64,000 nucleotides of DNA from Achatina immaculata (lineage: Eukaryota; Mollusca; Gastropoda; Stylommatophora; Achatinidae). Positions 20,828 through 32,729 of this stretch are shown piece after piece. Both the position numbers and the translations under genes were made by a program. The notes beneath the pieces were generated by a model that did no database searches, had not been told where the DNA came from, and saw only the letters and a program-made list of their open reading frames with translations. The DNA lies in the NCBI GenBank assembly GCA_009760885.1, contig CM019693.1:44975433-45039432 (forward strand). Reading direction: 5' to 3'. Position 1 is the stretch's first letter. Each line of letters begins with the position of its first letter.

Positions 20828-21538
20828 TGTTAATATAACTGTGTCGACGGGACAATCTATAGGACGGACTACTGTGTTCATTTCTCTAATCTAGGAATAT
20901 CTCCTATATTTGTGTCGTGCTTTTTCTTAAATATTTGGATGAACAGGAGCAAGGTAAACAATCTACCACAACATTTTTACCTTTATTTTTAGTTTATTTT
21001 TATTTCATTTATATAGTTATTTCAAATTTACAATTTTTCATTTGTGCTTTGCTCCCAATATGGCTGATAAACTTTCCATTTTATCTATTAATATTAGAGG
21101 ACTGAGAAGGAAAATCAGTCAAGTAGTGCACCTAGTACACAAACACAAACCAGACTTTATCTTTATCCAAGAAACATACATCACCACATAAACACGCGCC
21201 AACAACATCACGCAACTCTTAGGACTCAGACATTCATGTTTCAGCTTAGGGAATATACACACAGGAGCAGCAATACTACAAGTATCAGAAGACTGGCAAA
21301 TCGTAGGACACAACAGAGACAGCGAAGGTAGAATAGCAATAGTGGAAATAAAACACACAAGTTCAAACCACAACAAATACACATTAGTCAATGTATATGC
21401 ACCAGCTGTGACAGGCCAGCAACGCAAATTCTACGACAGACTCTCACAGACACAGGAGACAAAACATTATTATAGCAGGAGACTTGAACTGTGTCCTACA
21501 CGATTTTGATCTGTCGAGAGGAACAATCAACACATGCA

Positions 21539-21661
21539 CTAGCCGAACAAACAGCAGTGAACTCACACAAACAGACATACTAGCCGAACAAACAGCAGGG
21601 AACTCACACAAACAGACATACTAGCCGAACAAACAGCAGGGAACTCACACAAACAGACATA
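21539..21661. repeat. 41-bp tandem triplication inside LINE copy 3 ORF2
   Basis: Three units of 'ctagccgaacaaacagcagg' plus gaactcacacaaacagacata. Absent from copies 1 and 2 at the equivalent place (endonuclease region), so it arose after insertion. Confidence 0.85.
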
Positions 21662-23850
21662 CTACACAATATCATAGACGAGCACGGACTCGTAGACACA
21701 TACAGAAAGACGAACCCACATGGTAGGGAAACTACACACATGGACACAATCAACATAAACATAGGACGATCAGCCCGACTAGACAGAATATATGTCCCAG
21801 AGAATCTCCTAATAAACGACATCAAACACATAGACACAACATTAAATTACACAGATCATAAAGCTGTCATGGTCACATTAAACGCAACCTTGACACAATT
21901 CAAAAACAAACGCTCCCCACACTGAAAGTTTAATAACAGCCTGCTGGATAATGGGGACTATGTAGACAACATAACAGAACTGTTACACGCACACACTCAA
22001 GACTTACCAAATCCAACATCATAGAATACTGGGACATATTAAAGAACACTATCAGAGAGAACACACAGGTCTTGGCGACAAAAATACACAGATACAGACG
22101 ACAGCAACAACAAATGTTAGAAAATGCTATTAAACTAACCAAGCAGATAGATCCCAATAGTCCTCACATACACGCGCTAGAGGAAGAAGTAGAGAAATAC
22201 CATCAACACAGCTACCAGGGTGCTTTCATCAGAACAAGACTTGCCTCTGCCGTACAAGAAATACCAAGCTAAAAATATCTGGGAACAGAACAAAATGTGC
22301 AAAGAAGCAGACAAATACACAAAATAATAGACATAAATGGACAGGAACAGACAGACACTGCCGGAATAAGCCAAACCTTTCAAGGTTTTTATATACATTT
22401 ATACTCTGAGGACAAGTGACAGTCAGAAGACATACAAAACAAATTCTTGAACTACGCCAAACAGATTTCTGAAGAAGACAAACAAACATTAGACACCCCA
22501 CTTACGCTAGGAAACCTACAAAATGCGCTTGACACATTCCAAAAGAACAAATCTCCAGGACCGGACGGCCTCACTGCCGAGTTCTATCAGAAATTCTTTC
22601 ACATTCTAGTACCTGTCTTACACAAGGTTTTTACTGAAGCTTTCGACAGAAAAGAATTACCCAATAGTCTCAATCAGTCATACATAACACTCATAAAGAA
22701 AAGCAACGCAGACACAACCCAAGTAAGGAACTACAGACCTATCTCATTACTCAACGTAGACTACAAAATCCTAGCAAAATCCCTAACTATGAAACTGAAA
22801 CCCGTCATGCACACACTTATACATGAGGACCAGCAATGCAGTGTCACCGACAGAAACATAAATACGCATTTACATTTCCTAAGATGCGTTATCCAATACT
22901 CTCACGATAAGAATAGCCAGTCAGCAATCTTATCGCTGGACCAGGAGAAGGCTTTCGACAGAGTTTCCCATTCTTTCCTCCAGAAAACCTTGTCCAAATG
23001 TAATCTTGGGTACTACATCAGAGACTGGATACAAATTCTATATAACAAACCAGAAAGCAGACTTTTAATAAACCACACCCTCAGTGAACCAATACGGTTA
23101 ACCAGATCTGTACGTCAGGGCTGCCCACTCTCACCCCTGTTGTATGTGTTAACTCTAGAGCCACTCCTGGAGAGAATCAGACAGGAGACACTAGTCAAAG
23201 GAATCTTTATTCCTGGAATGGGAGAGAGGAAGTCGTTGGCCTACGCTGACGACACAATCTTCTTCCCCTCCAATATATCCTCTATTTAGAATATTCTAGA
23301 CATATTTACAGAGTTCGGACAAGGCAGCGGAGCCAAAATAAACATTCAAAAATCACACATAACAGGTTTAGGCAAGTGGGTCAACAAAACAGACTTCCCA
23401 TTCACATTAATACAAGTCAACAAAATCAAAATATACGGAATTTTATTTACAGCTACGCCTTCAAATAACATCAAAGCAAGATGGCGAAATATAATTGAAA
23501 AAGTAGAAAACCGACTGGAAATATACAAATATAAAACCACAACCATATTCGGCAGAAGTGTCGCAGTCAACACTTGCATCATACCACAGCTTATCTACAC
23601 CGCAAACATCTTCCCCCTACCTAAACAGTCACCTAAAGAAATAAATTCAATGATTAGCGACTTTATTTTCCAACACACAGTACGCAGCATCCAACAGAAA
23701 ACCTTGATGCAAGACACGAAAAGAGGGGGCATCTCCCTACAAGACATAACAACAAAGATCCAGGCACTCAGAATTAAATATGTGGGACAAATCATCCAAC
23801 AGCCACACAAACACACACTAGCCCACTACTACGTTGGGCTGAGGCTAATT

Positions 23851-24523
23851 CATTCATTCATTTGCATGTCCCTTGCAGCCATCTTCGTTTTGGTCTTCCT
23901 CTTTTTCTTTTTCCCATTATGTATCCTTCCAATACGGTCTTCTCTAAATTATCATGACGTTTAATATGTCCAAAATATTTAAGTTTTCTCTCTTTAATCC
24001 TCTTTACTAGCCAGCCAGCCTTCAATATTAAGCTCTTGTAGTATAGATATATTTGTTCTTTTTTGTCTCCACGATATTTGGAGAACTCTTCTGTAGCATT
24101 TACATTCAAAGGCATTTATGTGTTTATCAGCTGTTTTGTTAAGTGTCCAGGTCTCACAGGCATATGTTGCAATGGGAAAGATGCATGTCCTTAAAAATCT
24201 TATTTTTGTAGTTCTGTCTGCTCCTCTCCACAGATTCTTTATTTGTTTTACTTTCTGAAGAGCGATAGATGTCCTCCTTTTAATTTCCCTCATTGTATCT
24301 CCATTATTAGTTAGCAGTGATCCAAGATATTCAAAACTCCACTTCTTCCAATTTTTCCTCATTGATATATATTTCAGCTGCCTTGTTTGTTTTGTCATTT
24401 GTCATCAATTTAGTTTTCTTTGCATTAAGATAGAGGTTCTGCTCTTCGCTGTTCTTACGGACTGACATAATTAGATTAGATATGCTGATGACACAGTGTT
24501 ACTGTCCACAACACAAAGAAGAA
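23851..24523 (-). mobile_element. Nested 5'-truncated LINE with 5' inversion
   Basis: Inserted into LINE copy 3 ORF2 and flanked by an 11-bp duplication, TGAGGCTAATT (23840-23850 and 24524-24534). On the minus strand 23858-24420 encodes the C-terminal reverse-transcriptase region of an RTE/Jockey-like LINE (YLGSLLTNNGD, IATYACETWTL, KYFGHIKRHD, KRKRGRPKRRW) with a frameshift. The adjoining 24470-24523 encodes the catalytic [13 protein letters not shown] box on the plus strand. The 5' part is therefore inverted relative to the 3' part, the signature of twin priming. The tail near 23851 is (AATG)n. Confidence 0.8.
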
Positions 24524-25610
24524 TGAGGCTAATTAAACTTTGTAAATTAAACAACGCACACCCCCATCACTTTGGTATTATACCGCTCTTCTACAGACAA
24601 TGCATACAAAATGTAACTGGACATGAACATTTAATATACATGAAAACATCAGGCATATACAGATATCTGGTCAGGAAACAGGAGCCAACATTACAGGACA
24701 GAATAAAGAGAGGATACAAATACTTCATCACTGACTACACACAATCATTTCAAACCCTACACAAGAACGGAATCACGCCAAGTGCACGAGAGATAACATA
24801 CAGACTATTGTTCAACATAATACCGACCACACAAGGGGTCGCCCGCAGATCCAACAGACTGATCAGATGTAGACTATGTAGAACAAACACACAAGGAACA
24901 GAAGAACACATCTTCATTGAGTGCAAAACTGTTTCTTTAGCTTTAAAACTGTTGACTCAAGAGATAGCAACAAGAACAACAAAGAAAGTAGAGATGTTGA
25001 ACACCATCCCTCGAACAGAAACAGACAGACATACACAGTCTATCATCCTCCTTCCAGAGTTTAGATATCTTGTCTGGTCATGCAGGAATAAGGCCATGTT
25101 TGAAAACAGAATCTTTACAAAAGAAATTTTCCTGTACATCTTTCAAGAAAAATTGTTACGGTTTTCAGTTAGTTTTTAGTTTTTGACAACTTCCCCGCCC
25201 CCTACCCCCCCCCCCCCACCCCACCCCTTTTGTGGTCACATGTCAAACTCAGGTGTACATATCATACGAATCACTATCATCTCATGTTTTGTTAAAGCCC
25301 ACCATTTCATTATTTCAATTCACGGGCAATCATCCTCAACTCACGTCATTTGTATATCATTTGTAATTGTCATCTGGAAGGAAAAAAGCTGGTCCTTCCA
25401 GCCCTCCCCCTCCCTCAGTTGATGGTCAAGAATCATCCAAACATTGCGACACACTGCAGCAAGACCTGGGCGTGACATAGTTCCCCACGTGTTTTACCTG
25501 GTACACAACCTTTCATTGTACTCCCGTTAGGTTGACCCTGCCATTAGCTCACATGCCGGCGACTTGAGTGCGTAGTTCGCGCTATCCCCTGACACAAAAC
25601 AAGTAATATG

Positions 25611-25838
25611 ATTGGTTAGAAATACACTCCCATCAGAATTGTATCTCATTAACATACACCTCACTTCATCACAAACTTTTATGTATTAGCTTCAAAACAT
25701 CCTTCAGATTGTAACTGTGCTTGTATACAAATATGTATCTTTCCATTGGAATGTTATGTCCGAGATTTCTAGAAAAAACATATCTTCCTATCACAAGTTT
25801 ATATGTTTAGTTCCAACCACCTTTTTTAGTACATAACT
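25611..25838. other. Unassigned spacer
   Basis: AT-rich, no open frame or recognised repeat. It runs into a (TATG)/(GT)n microsatellite at 25842-25945. Confidence 0.4.
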
Positions 25839-25841
25839 ATG

Positions 25842-25945
25842 CATGTATATATATATATGTGTGTGTGTGTGTATGTGTCTATGCATGTATATGTGTGTAT
25901 GTATATATATGTGTGTGTGTGTATGCATGTATATGTGTGTCATTC
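25842..25945. repeat. (TATG)n/(GT)n microsatellite
   Basis: Interrupted TATATATGTGTG and GTATGCATGTATATGTGTGT tracts. Open frames here are low complexity. Confidence 0.85.
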
Positions 25946-26490
25946 ATTTATTCATTTGCATGTCCCTTGCGGAACTTTGCCTCCCAAACACACTCCTGTA
26001 GGCCTCTCGGTTGTGAGCAAGATGGCCTGCTGCTGTTGCATCCATTTCCAGATCATCAACGATGTCTTGCAGCCATCTTCGCCTTGGTCTTCCTCTCTTT
26101 CTTTTCCCATTATGTATCCTTCCAAGACGGTCTTCTCTAGATTATCATGACGTTTAATGTGTCCAAAGTATTTAAGTTTTCTCTCTTTATTCCTCTTTAC
26201 TAGCCAGCCTTCTTCAATATTAAGTTCTTGCAGTATGGATATATTTGTTCTTTTTTGTGTCCATGATATATGAAGAACTCTTCTGTAGCATTTATATTCA
26301 AAGGCGTTTATATATTTCTCAGCTGCTTTGTTAATTGTTCAGGTCTCACAGGCATATGTTGCGATGGGAAAGATGCATGCCATTTACACATCTTATGTGT
26401 GTAGTTCTGCCTGTTCCTCTCCACAGATTCTTTAGTTGTTTTACTTTCTGAAGAGCGATAGATGTCCTCCTTTTAATTTCCCTCATTGTT
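25946..26490 (-). mobile_element. LINE 3' fragment, same family as the nested element at 23.9 kb
   Basis: Read on the minus strand it matches the C-terminal coding region and 3' end of the element at 23851-24420 ('tttgcatgtcccttgc' at 25958, 'tatgtatccttcca' at 26110). It retains an extra ~85 bp, 25974-26068, missing from the nested copy. It ends beside (CATT)n at 25939-25956. Heavily mutated; no intact frame. Confidence 0.75.
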
Positions 26491-26617
26491 TGGGAACCAC
26501 TGATCTAATATAGCCGGAAAGGAAGCAAAACACGGCGTTCCCACAGGCTATGTGGTGACATAGTAAAAAGATTATTTACTATTAGCAAGAGTATCCGGCC
26601 TTGCTTGGGTGAATAAG

Positions 26618-26870
26618 ATGCAAGGAAATATCTGTCGTCATATAATAAATAAGTTGAAAACAAGGACATATCTGTCGTCATATAATAAATAAGTTGAAAA
26701 CAAGGAAATATCTGTCGTCATATAATAAATAAGTTGAAAACAAGGAAATATCTGTCGTCATATAATAAATAAGTTGAAAACAAGGAAATAACTGTCGTCA
26801 TATAATAAATAAGTTGAAAACAAGGAAATAACTGTCGTCTAATAAATAAGTTAAAAACATGAAATATACA
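26618..26870. repeat. 40-bp minisatellite, about 6 units
   Basis: The unit is ATATCTGTCGTCATATAATA plus aataagttgaaaacaaggaa. The last units are shortened. Confidence 0.92.
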
Positions 26871-26949
26871 CAACAATTTTACAAAGAATATATACTTTAA
26901 AAAAGTAAATGTCCACGAGTCAGAATCTGTGAACCAGTTTTCAGACCGA

Positions 26950-27098
26950 AGTAACAATGCTAAGTAACAATGCTAAGTAACAATGCTAAGTAACAATGCT
27001 AAGTAACAATGCTAAGTAATAATGCTAAGTAACAATGCTAAGTGACAATGCTAAGTGACAATGCTAAGTAACAATGCTAAGTAACAATGCTAAGTGAA
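26950..27098. repeat. 13-bp minisatellite, about 11 units
   Basis: The unit is AGTAACAATGCTA, with GTGAC and TAAT variants. Starts just after the 40-bp array. Confidence 0.92.
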
Positions 27099-28594
27099 CG
27101 TATTAAATACAGAGAACTTCAGTCATATGAACAATAATAAAGAACAAATGAAAAGCATAAACTGTACACGACAATGTTAGAAAGAAATTTTAAAAATGAA
27201 AATATCTATACCTCACTTCTTCCCTGTTATGAAACTTCAAGAAGTAAAATGTAATAAAAAAGTGCTCAGTGGAATGAAGGAAAGTCAGTGGAAAAATTCA
27301 CATGAACCATTCACTCTCCATCTGTCAGAAAGAGTAGGATGTTCAGCTTCCGTTTCTTTCGCGATATCAAAAAGTTCTTCAAATTACATGAAATCTTTAA
27401 GAAATAAAAACTGAGAGGTCAGCCCATCAAACACCTGCCCAGAGTCGCTCCAAACGTGATGATATTATAGGTTACATGATACACGGAGTGTATTCTGGAG
27501 CTTGCTGTTACTGACCTCATCTACTATTAATTATTACTAAACATTGAGATATGCGCTGTGACAGAGAAAACGCTACAAAGCGTGACCAAATGGGCCTAAA
27601 TGAATAGATTCGCACAATTTTATGAAGTAATCAAGTAGCCTAATATAGCTGTGTGATCGAACTAACGGGATATTGGTTTCTAGTAGCCTAATATAGTTGT
27701 CGTAATTTCTCTGAACTAGAATCTCAGCAAGATCCAGACGCTTGACAGCACCGAGGAGTGGAGCTGGTGGTGGTGCAGGAAAGAAATCACAGTATCCAAT
27801 GTGAGAAGCCGCTAAGAAAAATCTAAACTAAACCATCAAGACCGTGTGTGATCGTCACTGCCATTCTCCGGAAGGATGAGTTTGGGATGTCCTCACGGCA
27901 AGGGACATAACGGATGAACGCCAAAAATTTGTAACACTTTCATCAGTTACCGCCCTCATCAGAGTTTCTTCCTTTGTATTTTCGATAACTGTAGATGCGC
28001 TCACTATTCGATACTTTACAGTTGGAATATGAATGTGCATTTAATAAGACTGAAGTATAAAACTTTTAACTTACACCTGGTGAAAAACCAAGGCAATAGG
28101 AACTCAGCCTACAAATGTCAGCTCCTAAAAGTTCAAAGGTTTAAAATAGACTCTGGCGCCATTGTCGCTCGAAGGCAGAGAGCAAAGGTAATTCAGCTTC
28201 TATGTTGTGTACGAGGTAAGGTACTTTCAGTTATGAACTCATAAGACAAGACAAATTAGTAAGCCGAAGTAGATAAAGACACTTGTTAAACAGATGAGAG
28301 GAATGGGGGAAAAAAGATTGTTTTTAAGAAAAATTTACCATTGCCAAGGGAAGTAATTACAGTAATTACTTTCTACAAGTTTATCACTAAATTTTTATAG
28401 ATATCAGAGAGAGCTTTATTTAATTTCCAACTATATATCGAGGCATACTGCTGTAATTATGTTCGAAGGAAAAAATGCACATAATTTTTATATTTTATGA
28501 GAAATGATATATTGATTTCTGCAAATTTAGTTTTGTTTAACAGAAACTGATATCTAGTTGCATAAAACATCAAGTTTTAAACGTTCTGTACGCA
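27099..28594. other. Unassigned AT-rich block
   Basis: No supported gene; open frames are under 75 codons with no recognised domain. 'agtagcctaatatag' occurs at about 27635 and 27683. An AAGGGAAGTAAT motif lies at 28346-28357. Contains nothing else I can name. Confidence 0.4.
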
Positions 28595-28640
28595 TTTGGG
28601 TCGCTCACCTTTAATGGTGATGCGGTGGCTTTCTTTAATT
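28595..28640. repeat. Second copy of the 3741-3785 stem-loop block
   Basis: Has TCACC-tttaat-GGTGA followed by tgcggtggctttct, parallel to TCACC-gtttat-GGTGA then tacggtggctttt at 3752-3779. The stem is retained while loop bases differ. Confidence 0.55.
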
Positions 28641-28804
28641 CCCGGTTTTGTTTGTAGGGGGAGACAAATGTTTCTCTCAAATCACAGAATGAAGATGGTT
28701 TTGTTATGTTTAGTCTCATTCTCCTGCCATTTTAACAACGATAAAAGAGTTTGTCTCCTTCATCTTGTATCCCTCACCTTCTAGTAGATATCGTCTTATA
28801 TATC

Positions 28805-29640
28805 TTATATCCCTCCCGTGCCGTTAAACGTCACATAGGGCTCGCAAGATAGTCCGCCGATTTTTCCTGTCTTCGGCGAGTCCTTCAACCTCGTCAAGGG
28901 ATTTTATGCCTGTTAATTTGGCCTTTCTTAACACTGTCCTCTTTAGAGTTTCACGTGGTCTGTCTCTTTTCCTTTGGCCTGTTGTGTTCCATTCGATAGC
29001 TTGTTTTAGGATTCTCTGTTTCTTCTCATCACGTGACCAACATATGTCCATCTCATTTTCCTGATCACCCATGAGACTGGTTGTTGTTCAGTCATCTGTC
29101 TTATCTCTGCATTGTTCTTGAATTCGTTCCACTTGATGCAGAGTATTTTCCTTAGGCATTTGTTTTCAAAAGTCTTATTACTTTAGTTGTTTTCCAGCTT
29201 TCATGTGCATAAATGAGGGTAGATATTACATTTGAATTGAATTTAACTTAGTTTTTGTGCTTATAACTTTTGAATTTCATATGTTCTCAAGATTCTTGAA
29301 GATCGATGCTGCTTTTGCAATTCTGATTCTAACTTCCTTCCTGGTGTCACCATCCTGGTCTATGTAGCTGCCAAGGTATGCAAATTGATTGACTTCTTCA
29401 ATATCTGTCCCTTCTACGTGTATTTTTCCATTGTGATTAATGGAAAGTTTCATTATTTTTGTTTTGTCCTTGTTAATTTCAAGTCCTATTTTGCGAGCCA
29501 GTGAAGACAGGCTATCTGTTTTTTTTTTCTTGCATGGAATTCACATTGTTACTGATAAGAGTTATATCATCAGCAAAATCAAGATCTTCTAGTTGGGTCC
29601 CATGTACCCTAAAGCAGGATACTCTGTGTTTCTATCTTCT
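28805..29640 (-). pseudogene. LINE reverse transcriptase C-terminal fragment A
   Basis: On the minus strand the catalytic box reads LDFADDITLISN (codons at about 29560-29590). It is followed by thumb and C-terminal sequence with frameshifts, ending in a relatively open stretch at 28824-29072 (RKRDRPRETLKR, AEDRKNRRTILRALCDV). The family is RTE/CR1-like and differs from the Tx1-like and 35-kb families. 5'-truncated and dead. Confidence 0.75.
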
Positions 29641-30350
29641 GCTCTTCTATGTGTAAATTTCCACTATTATCCACTGGAATAATGTTCTTTCTTACATTAC
29701 TATTTTAAGTTATTTTGCGTCTGTTTTGTTACTCACTTCACAGACTTACTTGCTCCCAGGTTCATTCTCTCTCAGTGGAAATAGTAATACAGAAGTAGCG
29801 ACTTTACAGTTGAAATGACTTTAATGATGCACGGGGTGACGATGAGTCGATGAGCGATATGACGAGAACGACAAAAGGCATCAACAAAATCTATGGACAC
29901 AAGACTGGACATCTCCACGATATATGTTCCCGGCAGACTACAGTCGTCATCAGAACAACCTAATACACTCTATTCTACATCTATTTCACTAAACAACAAC
30001 ATTTCTAACAGCCTAATCTACGTCTGTCTCAGACGATACACAAAACACAATGTCTCTCAGTCATATGATTTCTCTCTCACCTGACCTTTTTCCTGTCATT
30101 CCCCATCTATGACCCTCATGCATTCCGATACAAAGCAGATGGACTCTACTCACAAACAACTGATTACTTTAGAAGATAACTCATTTTATACAAATATTAC
30201 AATTCTCAGATGAGTTATCTATCTTACATCCTAACATTCAATATACTGCTATAACCCAGTCAATACCTGTGTTACCTGTGCAGTGTTTTTTCTGTATCGT
30301 GACAGAGCTCGCCGATGTTTTATATAATGGAAAAATTTTAGATTTCTGTA
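29641..30350. other. Unassigned spacer
   Basis: No supported gene or repeat. A short frame at 29893-30084 has no recognised domain. Confidence 0.35.
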
Positions 30351-30354
30351 CTTT

Positions 30355-30480
30355 CTTCCCTTCACCTCCTTCGTAGGCGCCCTCTCCCTGTTTCCTGCAA
30401 TATTTTAGCGTGAATGCTTTCTGTAGTATCCTCTCTTATGGCGGTCTTATAACATGGCCGAGCCATGTAAGTTGTTTTTG
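30355..30480 (-). pseudogene. LINE C-terminal remnant
   Basis: Similar in content to 46975-47130: a minus-strand stretch reading roughly TWLGHVIRP followed by a basic tail, typical of the extreme C-terminus of RTE-like reverse transcriptases. Too short and degenerate to classify. Confidence 0.4.
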
Positions 30481-31510
30481 GACCTAGTGTTGCACTGTTA
30501 TTACTCCAACATTTTAATAGATCCTCTCTCTGTTGTGTAGTTTAATGTGCTAAAGTCAAACAGAAAGTTGATCTCAAACGAACATTGTTGATAGAAGTCA
30601 CACTTAATCATCTCACAACTTGACAACGAACGACATCACCTGTGAGACACACTTCAACAGGAAACACCAGATTCTCACGAGCCACGGCGTAGCATAGTCC
30701 CTTGTATTGTTGTTGTTATTGTCACTGTTATTATTATGATTAACAATATTTGTATTATTATTACTATTAACATTTTTATTACAGTTAATACTGTTATTGA
30801 TAAGTAGAAATTAGGTCGGAAACGATGAAAATTTGAGATCCAGTGGGAGAGGAACCACATGGTGTGATCCCGTTATTCAGTTACACCTAACATTCTCCTC
30901 TTACACGATCATAATACCTCCCCATTAAGTTCTACTTCCTTCCCACTTATTACCTAGGGGTGATAGGGTCTCATATCCCAACAGTATTTTTTCTCCAGAT
31001 TGTAGGTCATATGTGTACAATGTTTGGTTGAAATTGCTCCAATAGGTATGCTGGAACATGCACAAGTTGAAGAGTAAAAATTATTCGAATTTGCCATGGG
31101 AGGCTACAAATTCTACTCTTAGACCAACACCGCTCTATTTTACGATTACCTCCCTTAGGTCAATGTTTATTTCCTCCATGAATTTAGTGCATAGTATGTC
31201 ACCGCCTTCCCAGCCCCACCCTTAGGGAGCTAGAAATGTACCCGGCGGTACTTTTTTTTTTCCAGACTGTAAGTCATATGCGTACCAAGTGTGGTTGAAG
31301 TAGTTGCTCCAGGCGTTACTGAGTTATGCTGGAACATACAGACAAACACAGACATTAATTATATATATATATATATATATATTTATAAACTAGCTGATTA
31401 CCCGGCGATGTTCGAGAATTTATTTATATCGCTTTGCTATTAGCCAGGAAAATGAATGAATTCTATCTATTGTATAAAATCGAAATAATTATATCTTCTT
31501 ATCTTATATC
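30481..31510. other. Spacer with a degenerate duplicated block
   Basis: 30985-31080 and 31245-31345 share a diverged phrase: tccagattgtaggtcatatg / tccagactgtaagtcatatg, then gtttggttgaa / gtgtggttgaa and atgctggaacat. (AT)n lies at 31356-31384. A similar phrase is common in old repeats of invertebrates. No gene. Confidence 0.5.
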
Positions 31511-31760
31511 GTATATCCTTCCCGTGCCGTTAAACATCAAATAGGGCTCGCAAAGTAGTTCGCCAATTTTTCCTGTCTTCGGCGATTCTTTCAACCTTAT
31601 CAAAGGATTTTATGCCTGTTAATTTGGCCTCTCTTAACAGTGTCCTCTTCAGAGTTTCACGCGGTCTGCCTATTTTTCTTCGGCCTGGTGTGTTCCACTT
31701 GATAGCTTGTTTCTCATCAAGTGACCAGCATAGGTCCATCTCCTTTTCCTGACCACCATA
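31511..31760 (-). pseudogene. LINE C-terminal fragment B (same family as 28.8 kb)
   Basis: The minus strand reads MDLCWSLDEKQAIKWNTPGR, then RKIGRPRETLKR and AEDRKNWRTTLRALFDV. These align with fragment A and share the same 3' end beginning near tcccgtgccgttaaacatc. Confidence 0.75.
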
Positions 31761-31838
31761 TCTACAGGTATTTAAAAGTATAAGTACAGTATAGAAAGTA
31801 TAGAGTAACGTCTTTTACTAAATTAGTATAATATTAAT

Positions 31839-32035
31839 TTAATTCAAAACTTGATTATAAACAGCATTTTTAGTTTCACCTCCAGGAGCAAGAATAAATA
31901 AATTCTTGGGTGAACCCACACTTTAGCAAGGAACATAAAGTTGTCCATAGGAGAAACAAGACGATCCCAAATCCACTCCGTAGTACTTAATAGACTGCCC
32001 CTATGATTTGTTGATCGTGATCTAGAACGCAAGTC
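31839..32035 (-). pseudogene. Helitron helicase C-terminal remnant
   Basis: Minus-strand codons give YGQLYV, then after one stop SVGSPKNLFILAPGGETKNA and VYNQVLN followed by TAA at 31839-31841. This is the conserved C-terminal end of Helitron Rep-helicases, whose last helicase motif precedes a KNLFILAP-type tail. Only about 60 residues survive, with a stop in the Cys-Ser-Arg-Val region. No Helitron termini seen. Confidence 0.7.
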
Positions 32036-32043
32036 TCACTGGA

Positions 32044-32712
32044 CATTGCAATCTCTTAAAGTTAAAAGAGAGATCCGTCGAAATGAGCGGTATCCACGGA
32101 ATAATAACTGTTTCGCCGAAGACCGCTTCATACGTCTGCGTCATTTTATGAATCTATTTGCATATGAGTCCTCAACAGTCTAGTCAATGACAGCAGCTTG
32201 TCGAATTTCAGATGAAAAGGTCAGGAACCGGCTGCACGACGCTGGTCTTTGGGCTAGAAGACCCTACAGAGGTCCTGTTCTTACGGACCGGCATCACCAG
32301 AACCGACTGCAGTGAGCGAACCAGCATCATCAAGGACCGTTGCGAATGATTGGAGAAGGGCTTGGTTTAGTGATGAATCATTCTTTCTGCTCCAGCGACA
32401 CGATAGACGGAGAAGAGTTTACCGCAGAGTTCATGAGCGCTACTTCCAGAACTGCGTGGATGAGGGTGCTCCACATGGTGGTGGAGGTGTACTAGTGTGA
32501 GAAACTATCAACTTCGTGGGGAAAAAATGACCTGCTAAAATTGAAGGACCCCTGAATGTCCAACGATACGTCGCTGAAATCATTCGTCCTCACGTCCTTC
32601 CACTTCTGGCTGCACCAGATTCGTTTTTTCAGCAGGATAATTCTCCATCTCATGTGACACAACTCACCATCCAGTTCCTCGCTGACAAAAGTGTCCAGGC
32701 CATTCCGTAGCC
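32044..32712 (+). pseudogene. Tc1-like transposase fragment
   Basis: Readable blocks with several stops and frameshifts: AEDRFIRLRH and RISDEKVRNRLHDAGLWARR (DNA-binding helix-turn-helix part); FSDESFFLLQRHDRRRRVYR with the first catalytic Asp; RRVHERYFQNCVDEGAPHGG; and QRYVAEIIRPHVLP followed by FFQQDNSPSHV with the second catalytic Asp. The third acidic residue and 3' end are missing, cut off where a LINE fragment begins at about 32730. Inactive remnant of a Tc1/mariner-superfamily cut-and-paste element; terminal inverted repeats not found. Confidence 0.85.
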
Positions 32713-32729
32713 ATCACATGACAAAAGTC

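Larger units (their letters stand above)
21060..25179 (+). pseudogene. LINE ORF2, copy 3 (multiple stops, nested LINE)
   Basis: Starts MADKLSILSINIRGLRRK. It breaks with a stop near 21190, a tandemly expanded 41-bp block at 21539-21661, and stops near 21924, 22270, 22418 and 23287. The stretch 22447-23286 remains open and holds SPGPDG, LDQEKAFDRVSH, RQGCPLSP and YADD. A second LINE is inserted at 23851-24523. The C-terminal part 24535-25179 keeps the CX2C...H...C knuckle region. Non-functional. Confidence 0.9.
17183..25610 (+). mobile_element. Tx1/L1-like LINE, copy 3 (old, broken, with nested inserts)
   Basis: Begins at ggtagtttaccttctcacgc immediately after copy 2's poly(A). The leader has about ten 37-bp and nine 51-bp monomers. 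ORF1 is split by a ~983-bp insert and ORF2 has at least six stops plus a nested 5'-inverted LINE. Its divergence from copies 1 and 2 in ORF1, ORF2 and 3' UTR shows a different, older lineage; its first ~500 bp, however, look as young as copies 1 and 2. The right boundary is uncertain because no clean poly(A) is seen. Confidence 0.85.

Noticed and set aside
25839..26150. Membrane-like 93-103-codon frames
   Set aside because: Start in a TATG/GT microsatellite and continue antisense through a LINE fragment.
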